Shown: positions 1 to 7,819 of the stretch, in pieces
How the letters are laid out: every line of letters begins with the position of its first letter
How positions within the stretch are numbered: the first letter of the stretch is position 1
From: Candidatus Rhodoferax bjergmarkensis
GTDB lineage: Bacteria > Pseudomonadota > Gammaproteobacteria > Burkholderiales > Burkholderiaceae_C
Direction of reading: 5' to 3'
NCBI GenBank assembly: GCA_016708345.1
Contig: JADJFX010000003.1
Span: 496,001 to 560,000 of the forward strand
Length of the DNA stretch: 64,000 nucleotides
Notes under the pieces: generated by a model
What the model was told of the DNA's origin: nothing
Databases searched by the model: none
The model's input: the letters and a program-made list of their open reading frames with translations, nothing else
Position numbers and translations under genes: made by a program

Positions 1-191
1 TGGCCAGCGGTTGCTTCCAGTGCAAGCACCCGTGTGCTGGCACCCTCGCCACGCACGGGTACCGCTCGAAAAGTGGACAGCTCTGCCCGAAAGCCGTTGG
101 TGGAGGCATTGGCCAGGTTGTTGGACAAAACAGCCTGCCGATGGGCCGCCGCGTTGGCGCCTGTCATTGCGGTGTAGATGAGACGGTCCAT
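1..191 (-). CDS. flgF: Flagellar basal-body rod protein FlgF (N-terminal part, cut by window edge)
   Basis: Reading the minus strand from the ATG at 191 gives a protein starting MDRLIYTAMTGANAAAHRQ, the usual FlgF opening, followed by the flagellar rod-family N-terminal motif with LSNNLANAST. FlgF is a proximal rod subunit exported by the flagellar type III apparatus. Only about 63 residues lie in the window; the rest runs off the left edge. It follows flgE with a 40 bp gap, matching the usual flgB-C-D-E-F order, so it should be co-transcribed with those genes. The family call is firm; nothing can be said about the C-terminus. Confidence 0.9.
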   Translation of the reverse strand, partial: MDRLIYTAMTGANAAAHRQAVLSNNLANASTNGFRAELSTFRAVPVRGEGASTRVLALEATAG

Positions 192-231
192 GGCGGGTCC
201 TGTTCAGTGGCGGGTCACAGAGGTGTCGGCA

Positions 232-1461
232 TCAGCGCAGGTTCACCAAGGTCGACAACACCTGGTCCTGTGTCTTGATGCTTTGCGCATTGGCTTGATA
301 AGACCTTTGCGCCGTCATCATGTTGATCAGTTCTTCTGTGACATCCACGTTGGAGTCTTCCAGTGCGCCGGCATTGATCGCACCGAATTTCCCAACTCCG
401 GCAGCACCCTGAACAGGTGGGCCAGATGCGTTCGATTCGGACCAACTGCCGCCTCCGGTAGGGTTCAAACCTTGCACGTTGCGAAAATCGGCCAAGGCAA
501 CCTGTCCGGCGGCCTGAATTTCGCCATTGGAGTAGCGCGCGGAAATGACTCCGGTTGCATTGATTTTCAGGCCGACAAATTCACCAGGTGGGTAACCATC
601 TTGTGACAGCGCCGATACTGAGAACCCTGCACCATATTGGGTAACGTCAGAAACATCGATGGTGACTGGGAAAGCAGGCACGACGCTGGGCGCTGGAGGT
701 GTTAGGGTCAGGCCAGTGAAGGTGGTGCTGGCGGGGTCCAATTTGCCAAGCGCATCGAAGACCAAGGAGCCCAGCGAAGCAGTAGCGAGGGCGTTGGGGT
801 CGTCGAAAACCGCCCACTCGTCGGTACCGGGGGTGGTCGGTGTTATCTTGGAAAAATACAGGGACAGCGGGACTGGCACACCTTGAGAGTCATAAGCGGT
901 GACAGAGGTTCCGTAGGTGCTGATCGGGGTTGGTGGTACCTGTGAGGATGCAATGGGCGCACGCGCGTCAAGATTGAATTCCGCGATGATGGCACCGGTT
1001 TGCTTGGCGGCGATGGGCGCGCTGGTGGGCAGTTTCAAAGCCTCCACAGTGGTGCTGGTGGCAACGCCAGCCAAGTTGGTCGGGTAGCCCATGACATGGG
1101 CACCGGAGTTGGTGACCAAGTTGCCTACCTTGTCGAGTTTGAAGGACCCGTCACGCGTATAGACGGTGGTTCCATCGGTGTTCGTCAACTGGAAAAAGCC
1201 GCCGCCGTTGATGGCCAGATCAAGATCACGGCCGGAAACGTTGATATTGCCTTGGCCAAATTTTTGGGTCACTGCGGCAATTCCGACACCAATCCCAGCC
1301 GCAGTGCCGTTTCCTGCAGTTGACGATGCCGCAACCAAACTTTCAAATTCAACGCGCGACGCTTTCATGCCAGATGTGTTTGCATTGGCAATGTTGTTGC
1401 CGATGACGTCCAGACTACGGCTGGAAGCGTTTAAGCCCGAAAGGCCAGTTTGAAATCCCAT
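232..1461 (-). CDS. flgE: Flagellar hook protein FlgE
   Basis: A 409-residue protein starting MGFQTGLSGLNASSRSLDVI. It has the N-terminal rod/hook motif (GNNIANANTSGMKASRVEF), a central FlgE domain and the C-terminal helix common to rod and hook proteins (ELINMMTAQRSYQANAQSIK). FlgE polymerises into the hook that joins the basal body to the filament. The frame stays open upstream to 1719, inside flgD, but the ATG at 1461 is preceded by AAAGGAAAA and matches the conserved start, so the longer version is rejected. It lies between flgD and flgF in the rod/hook operon. The length is normal for a compact betaproteobacterial FlgE. Confidence 0.95.
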   Translation of the reverse strand: MGFQTGLSGLNASSRSLDVIGNNIANANTSGMKASRVEFESLVAASSTAGNGTAAGIGVGIAAVTQKFGQGNINVSGRDLDLAINGGGFFQLTNTDGTTVYTRDGSFKLDKVGNLVTNSGAHVMGYPTNLAGVATSTTVEALKLPTSAPIAAKQTGAIIAEFNLDARAPIASSQVPPTPISTYGTSVTAYDSQGVPVPLSLYFSKITPTTPGTDEWAVFDDPNALATASLGSLVFDALGKLDPASTTFTGLTLTPPAPSVVPAFPVTIDVSDVTQYGAGFSVSALSQDGYPPGEFVGLKINATGVISARYSNGEIQAAGQVALADFRNVQGLNPTGGGSWSESNASGPPVQGAAGVGKFGAINAGALEDSNVDVTEELINMMTAQRSYQANAQSIKTQDQVLSTLVNLR

Positions 1462-1519
1462 GATGTTTTCCTTTGAAATTCGCTGTAAGGTGGGCGGTTG
1501 TTCGAGTTCTTGATGACGT

Positions 1520-2191
1520 TTATAGAATGGCTTTGATCGTGTCGTAGGCGACGGCGCTGCGGCCCTTGAGCTGCACCGACATGTTTCCGTTGTCACTGCC
1601 CACCGAAACCACTTTGTCCAGTGCCAGGGGTGTGGCTTCAATGGCCTTGTCGCCAAGTGTCGCGGTGATCCGAAAATTGGGTTCGCCAACACCCTTGTAG
1701 GAAGCCGAGTTCCATTCAAATGGATGTCTTCCGGCTGTCAGTGCGCCCAACTTGAGTGTGTCAAGTACCTGTCCACCGGGTGACAGAATTTCTACATTGA
1801 CGGCATCTGTATTGCCTGCCAGATCAATGGCTCCCCTCGCAATACCCTCGTTACGGGTCAGTGAATTGCTGTTCAGCAGCACATCATGTCCCACCATTGA
1901 TGAGCCTTGCAGGACTTGCATGGAGGTGAACTGGGTCGCCATGCTTTTGAGTGTTTCGTTGACCTGTTGAATTCCAGACACAGTGTTGATCTGTGCCATC
2001 TGGCTGGTCATCTGGGCATTGTCCATGGGGTTCATCGGGTCTTGGTTGTTAAGCTGCGCGACCAGCAGTTTCAAAAATCTGTCTTGCGAGGAATTTGAGT
2101 CACTCAAGGCTGTGTTTTCGGCTGCGTTCAAACCTGGTATGGCTGCGGCAGAGGTGTGGCTGTTGTTGATGCTGCTGATGTTGATGGTCAT
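1520..2191 (-). CDS. flgD: Flagellar hook-assembly scaffold FlgD
   Basis: A 223-residue protein with the FlgD N-terminal motif (DRFLKLLVAQLNNQDPMNPMDNAQM, about residues 37-61), which is the export/scaffold region, and a C-terminal FlgD Ig-like and Tudor-like part (SPGGQVLDTLKLGALTAGRH onward). FlgD caps the growing hook and is discarded when the hook is complete. It lies 58 bp upstream of flgE and 20 bp downstream of flgC in the same orientation, the standard order. No oddity was seen. Confidence 0.95.
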   Translation of the reverse strand: MTINISSINNSHTSAAAIPGLNAAENTALSDSNSSQDRFLKLLVAQLNNQDPMNPMDNAQMTSQMAQINTVSGIQQVNETLKSMATQFTSMQVLQGSSMVGHDVLLNSNSLTRNEGIARGAIDLAGNTDAVNVEILSPGGQVLDTLKLGALTAGRHPFEWNSASYKGVGEPNFRITATLGDKAIEATPLALDKVVSVGSDNGNMSVQLKGRSAVAYDTIKAIL

Positions 2192-2211
2192 GATGATGGC
2201 GTCCTAAGGGT

Positions 2212-2616
2212 TCACTGGCCCATTTGCAGGGTTTTGAGTAACAGCGTTTTCGCAGTGTTCATCACCTCAATGTTGTTCTGGTAAGCACGCGATGCTGAAA
2301 TCATGTTGACCATTTCTTCCACTGGATTGACGTTGGAGTGCGTGACGTAACCTTCGGCGTCGGCAGAGGGGTGGCTTGGGTTGTGGACCTTTCGCAGTGG
2401 CTCTGTGCTTTCGCGGATGGAGGAAACCCGAACTCCGGAGGATGCATCTGACCCCATGGGTGTGGTTTCGAAAACAACCTGTCTGCCTTTGTAGCCTTGG
2501 CCGTCGGGTCCGGCAACAGCATCGGCATTGGCCAAGTTGCTGGCCACTACATTGAGCCGCTGCGACTGAGCGCTGACGGCACTGCCGGACACGTTGAATA
2601 TTGAAAACATGGACAT
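2212..2616 (-). CDS. flgC: Flagellar basal-body rod protein FlgC
   Basis: A 134-residue protein opening MSMFSIFNVSGSAVSAQSQR with the rod-family motif LNVVASNLANADA. The C-terminal rod/hook helix contains EEMVNMISASRAYQNNIEVM. FlgC is a proximal rod subunit exported by the flagellar secretion system. Length and both terminal signatures are typical. It is 27 bp downstream of flgB and 20 bp upstream of flgD. Confidence 0.95.
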   Translation of the reverse strand: MSMFSIFNVSGSAVSAQSQRLNVVASNLANADAVAGPDGQGYKGRQVVFETTPMGSDASSGVRVSSIRESTEPLRKVHNPSHPSADAEGYVTHSNVNPVEEMVNMISASRAYQNNIEVMNTAKTLLLKTLQMGQ

Positions 2617-2643
2617 GAGGGGCCTTTCGCAGATGTGAAGGGC

Positions 2644-3093
2644 TTATTGGCCCTGAATGGCGCTCAAGATTGTTTTGGACTGGCCGTTAATAAAGCGCAA
2701 GGTGGCCTCATAGCGAACCGAGTTGTCGACAAAGTTTGCACGTTCCCGGTCAAGGTCAACACTGTTGCCATCCAGGCTTGGTTGGCTTTGGGTTGTATAG
2801 GCTAGGCTCGATGAGCTACCAGACAGGCCGAAGGTGCTGCCCGCGAGAGCAATGTGTTGGGGGTGTGTGGTACTGCGACTGTTAACTGTTGAGTTTGCGT
2901 CAGGGGTGCTCAAACGGACACCCTTGCTGGTGCCGACGGCATTGCTCATAGCGTCTTTGAAATTAAGATCGCGCCCCACAAAGCCGGGGGTATCGGCATT
3001 GGCAATGTTGCTGGCAATCACGCGTTGACGTTCGGCGCGCAGTACCAAGGCCTTCGATTGGAAGTCCAAGCCACTCGTTAAGTTTGCGAACAT
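2644..3093 (-). CDS. flgB: Flagellar basal-body rod protein FlgB
   Basis: A 149-residue protein with the N-terminal LRAERQRVIASNIANADTPGF motif and a C-terminal helix ending near RYEATLRFINGQSKTILSAIQGQ, typical of FlgB. It is the most MS-ring-proximal rod subunit. It is the first gene of the flgBCDEF series and is divergent from flgA, with 182 bp between the two starts. That gap must hold the promoters for both directions; I could not identify a convincing one. Confidence 0.94.
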   Translation of the reverse strand: MFANLTSGLDFQSKALVLRAERQRVIASNIANADTPGFVGRDLNFKDAMSNAVGTSKGVRLSTPDANSTVNSRSTTHPQHIALAGSTFGLSGSSSSLAYTTQSQPSLDGNSVDLDRERANFVDNSVRYEATLRFINGQSKTILSAIQGQ

Positions 3094-3275
3094 GAAACAC
3101 CTCAGCTTTCAGTTATCAGATCCCACGGCGTTGGCCGGCGGACTCGATGTGAGGCAATTATGGGAAAAACTTAAATTTCCTATACCTTCAATAACGGGTG
3201 AATTTGCCGTTACTTGAGGGGTTTGCTGGGTCAAAGTCTGCATATAGTCGGCTTCAATGATGACGAAGGGTTGCC

Positions 3276-4010
3276 ATGCTTGATAAATTTTTAAGCCGGT
3301 CTTTGCTGGTACAAGTTGCCGTGGGTGTGGCCATCTCTTTTGTTTTTTTGGGAGGAGTTTGTGCGCAAGGCGTCGGCCAGGATTCGCTTGCCTTGGCGCA
3401 GCGCTGGCTTGACGGTGCAATTTCAAACGCGCGCGTTCATAGCGTGACGCCGCTTCGTATGGAGGTGACTTTGGGTGAGCTGGACAGTCGCCTCAAACTG
3501 GCTACTTGTGCAAAAGTTGAACCCTATATTCCGGTAGGAACGCGTCTATGGGGGAAAACCAGGCTGGGTTTGCGTTGCACGGAGGGTGTGTCCAAGTGGA
3601 ATGTATTTTTGCCGGTGACCATAAAGGCCTACGGTATGGCTTGGGTTGTCAGGGGGGATGTGGCCTCAGGTACCGTGTTGTCGCAATCGGATGCCATTGA
3701 GGCCGAGGTTGACTGGGCGCAGGAAGACAGTCCGATTGTTGCCGGTATGTCGCAATGGGTTGGTCAGGTGGCAACCCGTGCTTTGACGACGGGGCAAGCC
3801 TTGCGGCAAGTCATGATCAAGCCAGCACAGGTTTTCCAGGCGGGCAGTCAGGTTCGGGTTGTCGCGCATGGCGTTGGATTTCAGATTGCGTCCGATGGGC
3901 AGGCCTTGTCGGCGGGTGTTGTGGGGCAGTCGGCACGTGTCCGAATGGACAACGGACGGGTGATGTCTGGCGTCGTACTGGATGGTCGTACAGTTAAATT
4001 GGAGCTATGA
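3276..4010 (+). CDS. flgA: Flagellar P-ring chaperone FlgA
   Basis: A 244-residue protein. Residues 1-30 look like a Sec signal peptide (basic start, hydrophobic VAVGVAISFVFLGGV, then CAQG). The body carries an SAF/FlgA domain (LKLATCAKVEPYIPVGTRLWG, VVRGDVASGTVLSQSD) and a C-terminal beta segment with GQSARVRMDNGRVMSG, a conserved FlgA end. FlgA assists P-ring (FlgI) assembly in the periplasm. It is divergent from flgB and 96 bp upstream of flgM. Confidence 0.93.
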   Translation: MLDKFLSRSLLVQVAVGVAISFVFLGGVCAQGVGQDSLALAQRWLDGAISNARVHSVTPLRMEVTLGELDSRLKLATCAKVEPYIPVGTRLWGKTRLGLRCTEGVSKWNVFLPVTIKAYGMAWVVRGDVASGTVLSQSDAIEAEVDWAQEDSPIVAGMSQWVGQVATRALTTGQALRQVMIKPAQVFQAGSQVRVVAHGVGFQIASDGQALSAGVVGQSARVRMDNGRVMSGVVLDGRTVKLEL

Positions 4011-4037
4011 GTTATTTCAATCGTGTGCAAATAGGGT

Positions 4038-4064
4038 TAAAGTCCGGCTGCAAATAGCCGATAG
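4038..4064 (+). promoter_or_regulatory. Sigma-28 (FliA) promoter for flgM-flgN
   Basis: TAAAGTCC at 4038-4045, an 11-base spacer, then GCCGATAG at 4057-4064. This closely matches the enterobacterial FliA consensus TAAAGTTT-N11-GCCGATAA. It ends 43 bp before the flgM start and points into flgM, a gene known to be transcribed by FliA in other bacteria. This is the only clear sigma-28 site found by eye in the window. Confidence 0.8.
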
Positions 4065-4106
4065 TGATCGTACGAGGCTACATTTTTAGTGGTTTTGGAG
4101 AGCACG

Positions 4107-4430
4107 ATGAAAATAGGTCAACCTTCAGATAATTCAATTCCGGTCAGTTCGACCGCGTCTGCACCTCAAAAGGGTGTTCAGAACGCGAGTTCGGCCGCTG
4201 CTTCTACAGCGGCAAAGAGCACCCAGTCTGCGGGTGTTGCGGTCACAGTGTCAACGCTTGCACGTACGCTTGAGGCTGTCAAGCCAAGCGACGCGGCAGT
4301 AGTCGATTCGGTGAAAGTGAATGCGGTGCGTTCAGCCATCCAGCAAGGTACCTACGTGGTAAACCCCGAAGCCATTGCTGATAAGTTGTTGTCGAACGCG
4401 CAGGAGATGCTCAATCGCACACGCAATTGA
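4107..4430 (+). CDS. flgM: Anti-sigma-28 factor FlgM
   Basis: A 107-residue protein with a low-complexity Ala/Ser/Thr-rich N-terminal half (intrinsically disordered in the family) and the conserved C-terminal FliA-binding region (VDSVKVNAVRSAIQQGTYVV, then PEAIADKLLS). FlgM holds FliA inactive until the hook is finished and FlgM itself is exported. The ATG at 4107 is preceded by GGAG with good spacing. A GTG at 4089 is in frame but would place the Shine-Dalgarno inside the gene. flgN follows 26 bp downstream. Confidence 0.92.
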   Translation: MKIGQPSDNSIPVSSTASAPQKGVQNASSAAASTAAKSTQSAGVAVTVSTLARTLEAVKPSDAAVVDSVKVNAVRSAIQQGTYVVNPEAIADKLLSNAQEMLNRTRN

Positions 4431-4456
4431 GTTTGAATGGTTTTTGCGAGGTTTGT

Positions 4457-4840
4457 ATGCTGTTGCCCACCAATGTCGAAGCGGCGTTAGCCAGAGTGGA
4501 GCTTTGTGTTGACAAAGTATCTGTGGCGATTGTGAGTGGTGAGCCCTCGGAGTTGATAGTTGCCAGTGGGGCATTGCAGCAGGCTGCCGTCGATTTTTCT
4601 GAACTGTTACACAGGCTAACGGCGGCTGATCGCAAAAACAAAGAGTTGAAATTGCGTGTGAAACGAATTGCCGCTGGCATGGCTACCCAGCGTGAGGGTT
4701 TGATTCGTCGAAACGTTTTGGTGAGCCGTGCCTTGAACGTTATTGTGCCGGCGACCCGCAGCACTACTTATGCGCAAGCTGTCGGGCCCTATGGGAGTGC
4801 TGGCAAACAAACCGGGGTTTTCAAGGTGTTGGCAGCCTGA
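4457..4840 (+). CDS. flgN: Flagellar export chaperone FlgN
   Basis: A 127-residue, largely helical protein directly downstream of flgM, the normal place for flgN, the chaperone for hook-filament junction proteins FlgK and FlgL. Sequence conservation in FlgN is weak; the call rests on position, size, predicted helices and the pattern ELLHRLTAADRKNKELKLRVKRI. The ATG at 4457 follows GCGAGG. A TTG at 4427 overlapping the flgM stop is possible but less likely. It converges on fliA. Confidence 0.82.
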   Translation: MLLPTNVEAALARVELCVDKVSVAIVSGEPSELIVASGALQQAAVDFSELLHRLTAADRKNKELKLRVKRIAAGMATQREGLIRRNVLVSRALNVIVPATRSTTYAQAVGPYGSAGKQTGVFKVLAA

Positions 4841-4915
4841 GCCAGCGTATCACCGGATCCTGCACAGACTTTGTTCTCAAGTGTTCCAGTTTTGGTTTTG
4901 CGTGACGCGCTTGCG

Positions 4916-5632
4916 TCAATGTGAACGCATCTTTGCCCGCAGGCGGGCAATAGACTGGCTGTGCAATTGACAGATTCGTGACTCTGTCACGTCAAGTACA
5001 GCTGCAATTTCCTTGAGGTTCATGTCGTTTTCGTAGTACATGCTCATGATGTGCTGCTCGCGTTCAGGCAAATTGTTGATGGCGGCCACCAACGCTTGGC
5101 GAAAGCGATGGTCACGCAGCATATGCATTGGATCAGTCTCGCTGACGCCTTCATGGCGGTCCAGATAACTGTCGTCCTCTTCATTGCCACGCGACATATC
5201 TTCCAAGTAGACAAGTTGGGTACCGCGGACTTTGCCAAGCAGGTTTTGATAATCGGCAAGACTTAGGCCAAGTTCAGATGCAACTTCACTTTCAATCGGG
5301 CAGCGGCCCAATTTATGCTCAAGCCGCCGCAGGGCCTGTTCAATTTCTTTCTGGCTCTTGCGCGAACCGCGAGACATCCAATCGTTCTCACGCAATTCAT
5401 CGAGCATGGCACCGCGAATGCGTTGGGTGGCAAATGTTTCGAATTGGACGCCCTGCGTCGGCTCGTAGCGAGTCAATGCGTCAGACAGACCGATCAATCC
5501 GACTTGAATCAAGTCGTCTACCTGAATGTTGGCGGGTAACTTGGCCATCATGTGGTGCGCCAGTCGCCGAACCAGCGGTTGGTACTGCTTGATCATGGCG
5601 TTGCGGTCGAGGTGGCCCTTTGCGGTGTACAT
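4916..5632 (-). CDS. fliA: RNA polymerase sigma factor FliA (sigma-28)
   Basis: A 238-residue sigma factor of the FliA subfamily. Region 2 contains VDDLIQVGLIGLSDALTRYE and FETFATQRIRGAMLDELREND; region 3 contains RRLEHKLGRCPIESEVASEL; region 4 contains NLPEREQHIMSMYYENDMNLKEI and a terminal helix-turn-helix. It directs transcription of late flagellar genes, including the flgM promoter at 4038-4064. Its ATG overlaps the flhG stop by one base (TGATG), so it is the last gene of the flhB-flhA-flhF-flhG-fliA series and probably translationally coupled. Confidence 0.95.
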   Translation of the reverse strand: MYTAKGHLDRNAMIKQYQPLVRRLAHHMMAKLPANIQVDDLIQVGLIGLSDALTRYEPTQGVQFETFATQRIRGAMLDELRENDWMSRGSRKSQKEIEQALRRLEHKLGRCPIESEVASELGLSLADYQNLLGKVRGTQLVYLEDMSRGNEEDDSYLDRHEGVSETDPMHMLRDHRFRQALVAAINNLPEREQHIMSMYYENDMNLKEIAAVLDVTESRICQLHSQSIARLRAKMRSH

Positions 5633-6387
5633 CAGTGGCTCCCCACAAAATGGTTGCGGCGAAGTGGCAATGCATTTTCGAGAAGGCGCAAGGCAAGTCT
5701 TTTGACATCGTCCGTCGGGCGCTCGCTTGGCTGATGCGTTCGCACCGCCAGCGCATCAAGCCGGTAGCCCAAAAATGTCATTGCACATTCCTGTAAGTTT
5801 TCAATGGGAGACTTTGCGGTCGTTACCCTGTTAGATACTGGGTTGGACACGATTGAAGCCATAGTAGGTCGAAGTTTAGCGTTTAGCAACAATTGTTTGA
5901 GTGCTTGGTAGGCAGTCACGGGTGACATTTTGATTGAAGTCACGGTAAGCAGGGGCTCGATGCCGGAGTTCGCAAGCAACTGACTGAGTACATCGGCACC
6001 TGCGTAAATGACAACCACACCGAAATTCTGAAACAGACTGCCAAGTGGGGCCAGTGGCAGACCCTGTGCAGGTTTGTGAGAACAAAGCTGAATAAGTCCA
6101 CGTGCCGCTGGAATCACTGACCACGGCAAGGATTCTGTCTGTTGGTAGACAGACCAAGAGCATTCGTTCAGCAGTTTTTCCAGTCCCGGGTTGTCCGCTG
6201 ATTCGGTTGTTGTGGCGTCAAGAACTCCCACGCAGTAGCCCAAATCGACCAAGGTTGAGCACAAATTCCACAGCAAGGAAAGCTCTGACTGCTTGTCCCC
6301 ATGGTTCGTCATGGCGATCATGCGCGGGCCGGTCTGCAAAGCAAGACTTTGCAGACCGGCTCCCTGATTGAAGCAGGTTTCAAGCAT
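5632..6387 (-). CDS. flhG: Degenerate FlhG/FleN-like protein (MinD family, P-loop lost)
   Basis: About 251 residues in the place of flhG, between flhF and fliA. The core RMIAMTNHGDKQSELSLLWNL aligns in position and pattern with the deviant Walker A of FlhG, but the KGGxGKT lysines and glycines are absent. Later parts still resemble a MinD fold: a GVLDATTTES strand where DAD would be, a VVVIYAGA strand, and an LLTVTS strand. FlhG normally controls flagellar number and position together with FlhF; this copy probably cannot bind ATP in the normal way. The ATG at 6387 overlaps flhF by 8 bp; in-frame starts at 6402 and 6456 would lengthen it. The family call rests partly on context. Confidence 0.72.
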   Translation of the reverse strand: MLETCFNQGAGLQSLALQTGPRMIAMTNHGDKQSELSLLWNLCSTLVDLGYCVGVLDATTTESADNPGLEKLLNECSWSVYQQTESLPWSVIPAARGLIQLCSHKPAQGLPLAPLGSLFQNFGVVVIYAGADVLSQLLANSGIEPLLTVTSIKMSPVTAYQALKQLLLNAKLRPTMASIVSNPVSNRVTTAKSPIENLQECAMTFLGYRLDALAVRTHQPSERPTDDVKRLALRLLENALPLRRNHFVGSH

Positions 6388-7819
6388 CAAGGTGCCCCGC
6401 ATGAGACGTGCTTGGTTGAGTGAAGAAAAAACCCAAGTCGGTAGCAATCGGATCAAAGGCGGATTTTGTCAATGAGCGCATGGACTGGCGAATCAGCTTG
6501 GTTGCGTCGGCAGCTTCCCAGTCCTCAGGTACTTTTTGTCCCATGGTGACGCCCCGCAATACAAGTTGGTGACGGATGGTTGCATCCAAAACGGGTCCCA
6601 GTTTGGCGGCTTCGTCGATTTTCGATAGGACCGCTTGTTGCTGCCCGCTGGTTTTGAATGAAGTCACAACATCGTCCAGTGTGTCGCCGTGACTGCCAGC
6701 GTTCAGGACCAATAGGCGATTCACTTTGGGCAGATCAAGTACTTCCAGCATGTCCCGTTTGCGGGGATCGCTTGGCGCGAATCCCGTGGTGTCAACCAAA
6801 ATCATTTTTTTATTGGACAAAAGATTCAACAAATCTTGCAGTGCGGCACGATCATGAGCCAAGTGCGCTACAACGCCCAGCATGCGCCCATAGGTTCGCA
6901 ATTGATCGTGTGCACCAACCCGATAGGTGTCCAGGGTAATCAGTCCCACACTGCTGGGGCCGTAAGTCTGGGCGCAAAGACCGGCGAGTTTGGCGGCCGT
7001 CGTGGTCTTTCCAACACCTGTGGAGCCTACCAGTGCATAAATGCCGCCTTCTTCGTGGATGGGGCGAGATGTTGCGTCGGTTTTGAGATTTCTCTGCAGC
7101 ACATCCATGATCCAGTGAATGGACTCAGCGGCACTGGTGTCTTCAGGCATTCGCTCCAAAATTGTTCGTGCCAACGTTGGTGAATAGCCCGCGCGGATCA
7201 TTTTGAGCATCATGTTGGACTGGATCGGGTTCTGGCGCGCTTGTCCCAACCATGTCAACGTGTTGAATCGATCATCGATCAAGGTTTTCATGGCTTGCAA
7301 CTCGTCCACAATTCCCTGTGAAAGGGGCTGTGAATAGGCTGGATTGACCGTCTGCGATGCCTTGCGTAGCGGTTGGGGTTTGGCGGGTTGTCTTGACTCC
7401 AATTGCAAGTGTGTGGTGGTTGCAGCCTGCACGACAGGCATGGCGTGTGTCACGGCCTCGTTTGTTGCTGCCTCAGTTTTTCCAGAAATCGCTTCGTTGC
7501 GACGGCGTAACATTCTCTCGCGCACGTAGTCTTGAAATGACAGTGTGCTCATGGACAGTTGTGTTGCATCGGCCTCAATCTGGCGTCTGGATTCTGGTGT
7601 GCTGGGCGGTGGCTGCCGACGTGACTGTGTTTGTTCCCGGTTTTGATTTTCCAGTTCAGAGCGGTCAAGTGAGGCCAGCGTGTCTTCACCCGTGGCAACA
7701 ACCTCCACGCCGGTAGCCGTAGGGCGGTTTGAAAGTATCAGGGTCCCGTCGCCAAAGGCAAGTCGCGCCTTTGCCAAAGCTTCACGAGAAGTTGGGGCTG
7801 TAAAGCGTTGAATGTTCAT
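6380..7819 (-). CDS. flhF: Flagellar GTPase FlhF (SRP family)
   Basis: A 479-residue protein. The N-terminal B domain contains TSREALAKARLAFGDGTLIL, a variable linker follows, and the SRP-type G domain shows G1 GSTGVGKTTTAAKLA, DTYRVGAHDQLRTYG, G3 VDTTGF and G4 SKIDE. FlhF places the flagellum at the pole and recruits FliF in other bacteria. It overlaps flhA by 4 bp upstream (ATGA) and flhG by 8 bp downstream, pointing to coupled translation. GTPase motifs are complete, in contrast with the degenerate flhG next door. Confidence 0.95.
   Translation of the reverse strand: MNIQRFTAPTSREALAKARLAFGDGTLILSNRPTATGVEVVATGEDTLASLDRSELENQNREQTQSRRQPPPSTPESRRQIEADATQLSMSTLSFQDYVRERMLRRRNEAISGKTEAATNEAVTHAMPVVQAATTTHLQLESRQPAKPQPLRKASQTVNPAYSQPLSQGIVDELQAMKTLIDDRFNTLTWLGQARQNPIQSNMMLKMIRAGYSPTLARTILERMPEDTSAAESIHWIMDVLQRNLKTDATSRPIHEEGGIYALVGSTGVGKTTTAAKLAGLCAQTYGPSSVGLITLDTYRVGAHDQLRTYGRMLGVVAHLAHDRAALQDLLNLLSNKKMILVDTTGFAPSDPRKRDMLEVLDLPKVNRLLVLNAGSHGDTLDDVVTSFKTSGQQQAVLSKIDEAAKLGPVLDATIRHQLVLRGVTMGQKVPEDWEAADATKLIRQSMRSLTKSAFDPIATDLGFFFTQPSTSHAGHLDA

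Noticed and set aside
1462..1719. Upstream extension of FlgE into flgD
   Set aside because: The added residues do not resemble FlgE, overlap the flgD coding region, and the internal ATG has a proper ribosome-binding site.
3109..3426. Minus-strand open frame overlapping the flgA start
   Set aside because: Overlaps the flgB-flgA promoter region and flgA signal peptide; composition is not protein-like.
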